From assembly GCA_001872925.1 (NCBI GenBank), contig MNYD01000040.1:1-8129 (forward strand): DNA of 8,129 bases, read 5' to 3'. The notes under the pieces are model-generated. The model searched no databases and was not told the DNA's origin. It saw only the letters and a list, made by a program, of their open reading frames with translations. How positions within the stretch are numbered: the first letter of the stretch is position 1; each line of letters starts with the position of its first letter. The DNA comes from Dehalococcoidia bacterium CG2_30_46_19 (lineage in GTDB: Bacteria > Chloroflexota > Dehalococcoidia > GIF9 > AB-539-J10). Below, in pieces: positions 5,907-8,129 of this stretch. A program made the translations under genes and the position numbers.

Positions 5907-7502
5907 ATGAGCTGGAAAGACTTAACTCAAGCCTGGCATTTTGTGGAAAAATGGGCCGAAAAGAAACCAGAGGCTGAAGCTCTCGTGTTTGAGGATGAGC
6001 GGCTTTCCTGGAAAGATTTCAAGAAAAAGATGGACAGTGTAGCCAGGGCATACCTTGAAGTGGGAGTGCAAAAGGGAGACCGAGTTGCCCTGCTTTCCAT
6101 GGCACGAAATGAATTCTTGACCACTTACATGGCAGCCGGCAAGGTTGGCGCCGTATGGCTGGGCCTATCACCCAAGTTTACACTGGATGAGCTTCGGTAT
6201 CAGATTGGAGATAGCCAACCCACAATGCTCATCACACTTCGAGAATACCTCGGCAATGACCTTTCGGAAAACATAAAGGTCTTGATAAAAGAATTTTCCG
6301 GCCTGAAGAAGGTTCTTGTTATCGGTGAGGCATTTGAAGGCACTGAGAGCTTTGCAGGATTCACCGAAAAACCAAGAAAGGAGCTAAATGAAGCCCTTGA
6401 AAAACGGGTATCTGAGGTCAGTGATGACGATGAAGCCCTTTTATTGTACACCTCTGGTTCTACAGGCAAGCCTAAAGGGGTGGTTCATACCCACAAGAGC
6501 ATTGTTGAGAACATAAAGGTTGAGGTGGAAAAGTTTTACTTTGCAGAGACAAGCAGGGCACTGCTGCATTTCCCCATAAATCATGTAGCTGCTGATACCG
6601 AGATAGGGGTTGCTGCGATAATGCAAGGTGGCTGTCTCGTTTTGATGGACAAATTCGACCCCGCGGCAACTTTGAAGGTAATAGAAAAGGAACGCATAAC
6701 CGCACTCGGTCAGGTACCTGTTATGTTCCTGTTAGAATTCAGACAACCTGACTTTTTTAACACTGATTTCAGCAACATCGAAGGATTTGTATGGGCTGGA
6801 GCTGCGGCACCAAAAGTCATGATTGATGTGCTCAGTAGTATCTGCAAAAAGACCGGCGCGAAATTACTCACCGGGTATGGAAGTACTGAGGTAGCGGGAT
6901 TTGTCACTTACACCGAGGCAGGAGATGATATGGAAACGGTGATGAAGAGCGCTGGAAAGATTGCTCCACCATTTGAGCTCAAGATTGTGGATGAGAATCG
7001 CAGGGAACTCCCGGATGGCGAGATAGGAGAGATCGCCGTGAGGGGCCCTTTCCTTATGAAAGGATACTTCAATAAACCAGAAGCCACAGCCGAGGTGATT
7101 GATAAACAAGGTTGGTACTATACCTCTGACCTCGCCCGTAAGGACAAGAGAGGATACATCTATATCACCGGGAGAGCGTCTGAGATGTTTAAAACGGGCG
7201 GAGAAAATGTCTATCCGCGTGAGATAGAAGATATACTTGAATCACATGATAGCATACTCTTTGCTGCTGTAATAGGGGTGCCTGATGAAATTTATCAGGA
7301 AGTGGGTTGGGCCTTTGTTATGCCGATGCCTGGCAAAACCACGACGGGAGAGGAATTGCGAGACCTTTGTAAATCTAAATTAGCCAACTTCAAGGTCCCC
7401 AAAAGATTCTTCATCCGTCAGATGTTGCCTCTTTTATCCACTGGCAAGGTGGATAAGATTGCTTTAAACAAAGAGATTTCAGAAATGCTGAAAAAAGACT
7501 AA
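5907..7502 (+). CDS. AMP-forming acyl-CoA synthetase/ligase (class I adenylate-forming enzyme)
   Basis: The enzyme activates a carboxylic acid with ATP to an acyl-AMP and then to an acyl-CoA, releasing AMP and PPi; it is probably cytoplasmic. The 531-residue length is typical. Core motifs are intact: the phosphate-binding loop YTSGSTGKPKG (181-191), YGSTE (324-328), the ribose-binding Asp in YTSDL (D408), the hinge region GRASEMFKTGGENVYPREIE (422-441), and the C-terminal catalytic lysine in LSTGKVDKIAL (K514). The HFPINHVAAD segment (221-230) and the following region would shape the acyl pocket, but I cannot assign the substrate; fatty, branched or aromatic acids are all possible. The gene follows the MaoC-like gene with a 14-bp gap, so the pair probably belongs to one acyl-CoA pathway. 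PPi from this reaction could feed the divergent pyrophosphatase. No terminator is seen in the 27 bp after the stop. Confidence 0.94.
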   Translation: MSWKDLTQAWHFVEKWAEKKPEAEALVFEDERLSWKDFKKKMDSVARAYLEVGVQKGDRVALLSMARNEFLTTYMAAGKVGAVWLGLSPKFTLDELRYQIGDSQPTMLITLREYLGNDLSENIKVLIKEFSGLKKVLVIGEAFEGTESFAGFTEKPRKELNEALEKRVSEVSDDDEALLLYTSGSTGKPKGVVHTHKSIVENIKVEVEKFYFAETSRALLHFPINHVAADTEIGVAAIMQGGCLVLMDKFDPAATLKVIEKERITALGQVPVMFLLEFRQPDFFNTDFSNIEGFVWAGAAAPKVMIDVLSSICKKTGAKLLTGYGSTEVAGFVTYTEAGDDMETVMKSAGKIAPPFELKIVDENRRELPDGEIGEIAVRGPFLMKGYFNKPEATAEVIDKQGWYYTSDLARKDKRGYIYITGRASEMFKTGGENVYPREIEDILESHDSILFAAVIGVPDEIYQEVGWAFVMPMPGKTTTGEELRDLCKSKLANFKVPKRFFIRQMLPLLSTGKVDKIALNKEISEMLKKD

Positions 7503-7529
7503 GGGAGGCTTTACCCAACCATTAACCCG
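7503..7529. other. Short convergent intergenic gap with no recognisable terminator
   Basis: Only 27 bp separate the stop codons of the convergent ligase and flavoprotein genes. I see no G+C-rich hairpin followed by a T-run in either direction, so transcripts may run into each other, or termination may be Rho-dependent or lie inside the facing gene. Confidence 0.5.
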
Positions 7530-8129
7530 TTAAACGATAACCTTCCCGGGTAACTCTTTTATTATCTTCTCCGCCTCCTCCGCTATTCTCTCTATAAGTT
7601 CTTTCACACTCGGAATATCCTGTATCCTTCCTGCCACCTCCCCTCCATAAAAAAGTGCCTTCTCATCATCTTCTCCCGCCAGGGCCCTATGCCCTTCCAT
7701 TTCCGTGGCAAGAAGAGCCTGGTCCAGGGTTATATCAGGTTGACCGACAAACAAATTGGGAACTTTCTCAACCGTAAGTCTGGCAAGTTGAACAGATGCC
7801 TCATTTCTCAGATACCTTAGAGGACCAACAAAACCTCTGGCTACTATTGTGCTCCTATCATCGGTTTTTAACAGCCGATTCTTCCATATGTCCCCAAAAC
7901 AGGTATCGGCCTCTTTTGTGCCCACAAATCTAGTGCCCATCTGAATCCCTACGGCTCCTAAAGCAAGAGCTGCGGCGAGCGTTGCGCCATCACAAAATCC
8001 ACCGGCACCGATTACCGGAACACCCACGGCATTGACCACTGAAGGAAGAATGGCCATGGTATGGACTGGCTCCCAGGATACGTGACCTCCCCCCTCATGC
8101 CCTGAAGCGATTACCGCATCTACCCCGGC
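7530..8129 (-). CDS. Nitronate monooxygenase / FabK-like FMN flavoprotein, 5' end cut by window edge
   Basis: The C-terminal 199 residues are visible, of a family usually about 310-360 long. The frame is open to the right edge, so the in-frame ATG at 8057 is internal, not the start. The visible part begins AGVDAVIASGHEGGGH; this glycine-rich stretch ending in His (codon 8082-8084) matches the conserved active-site/FMN region of 2-nitropropane dioxygenase-type enzymes. It is followed by VPVIGAGGFCDG and LALGAVGIQMGTRF, the TIM-barrel FMN-phosphate loops. These enzymes oxidise alkyl nitronates, while the related FabK reduces enoyl-ACP with FMN; the fragment does not decide between them. The tail (PSVKELIERIAEEAEKIIKE) is a charged helix. 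The gene is convergent with the acyl-CoA ligase and not in its operon. Confidence 0.88.
   Translation of the reverse strand, partial: AGVDAVIASGHEGGGHVSWEPVHTMAILPSVVNAVGVPVIGAGGFCDGATLAAALALGAVGIQMGTRFVGTKEADTCFGDIWKNRLLKTDDRSTIVARGFVGPLRYLRNEASVQLARLTVEKVPNLFVGQPDITLDQALLATEMEGHRALAGEDDEKALFYGGEVAGRIQDIPSVKELIERIAEEAEKIIKELPGKVIV

Noticed and set aside
7511..7553. Inverted repeat TTACCC/GGGTAA around the convergent stop codons
   Set aside because: The arms are only 6 bp, the loop is over 30 nt, and no T-run follows, so it is not a convincing bidirectional terminator.
7530..8057. Treating the flavoprotein as a complete 175-residue gene starting at 8057
   Set aside because: The frame stays open to the right edge and the upstream codons encode the conserved GHEGGGH FMN region, so the ATG at 8057 is internal.
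1..8129. Search for CRISPR repeats, insertion-sequence ends, tRNA/rRNA genes, integrase sites or phage genes
   Set aside because: No regularly spaced repeats, transposase motifs, terminal inverted repeats or recognisable RNA gene cores were seen by eye. Composition and codon use look even across the window.

Overview
The window looks like an ordinary bacterial chromosome segment of intermediate G+C (about half, by eye). It holds five protein genes, two of them cut by the window edges. I see no tRNA, rRNA, CRISPR array, insertion sequence or phage gene. The mix of a K+-independent proton-pumping pyrophosphatase, an acyl-CoA ligase, a MaoC-type double hot-dog protein and a nitronate monooxygenase/FabK-like flavoprotein would suit an anaerobe or sediment bacterium that metabolises carboxylic acids. 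A Chloroflexota/Dehalococcoidia-like source is only a guess, because no taxonomic marker is present.

Layout: (1) 1-2464, minus strand: the first 821 residues of the DNA-repair ATPase UvrA, with the C-terminus cut off by the left edge. (2) 2465-2520: a 56-bp gap; the uvrA start codon lies inside a 10-bp hairpin and has no Shine-Dalgarno sequence. (3) 2521-4725, minus strand: hppA, a membrane pyrophosphatase carrying the lysine that marks the K+-independent H+-pumping class. (4) 4726-5013: a divergent control region. Toward hppA it has a consensus-like promoter, a small dyad, and a leader RNA with a terminator-like hairpin that competes with an alternative hairpin. Toward the plus-strand genes it has a second promoter with 17-bp spacing. 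(5) 5014-7502, plus strand: a tight two-gene operon of a MaoC-like hydratase-fold protein and an AMP-forming acyl-CoA ligase, each with a strong RBS. (6) 7530-8129, minus strand: the C-terminal 199 residues of an FMN-dependent nitronate monooxygenase/enoyl reductase-like protein, convergent with the ligase.

How the genes may work together (inference): the ligase activates a carboxylic acid to its CoA thioester and releases PPi, and the MaoC-like protein probably handles an acyl-CoA intermediate. The divergently transcribed pyrophosphatase could recover PPi energy as a proton gradient. UvrA sits downstream of hppA on the same strand and may be partly read from the same transcript; its DNA-repair role is unrelated.

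I found no clear new system. The items most worth a second look are the hppA leader, which resembles an attenuator, the MaoC-like protein, whose two hot-dog domains each lack part of the usual hydratase dyad, and the occluded uvrA start.
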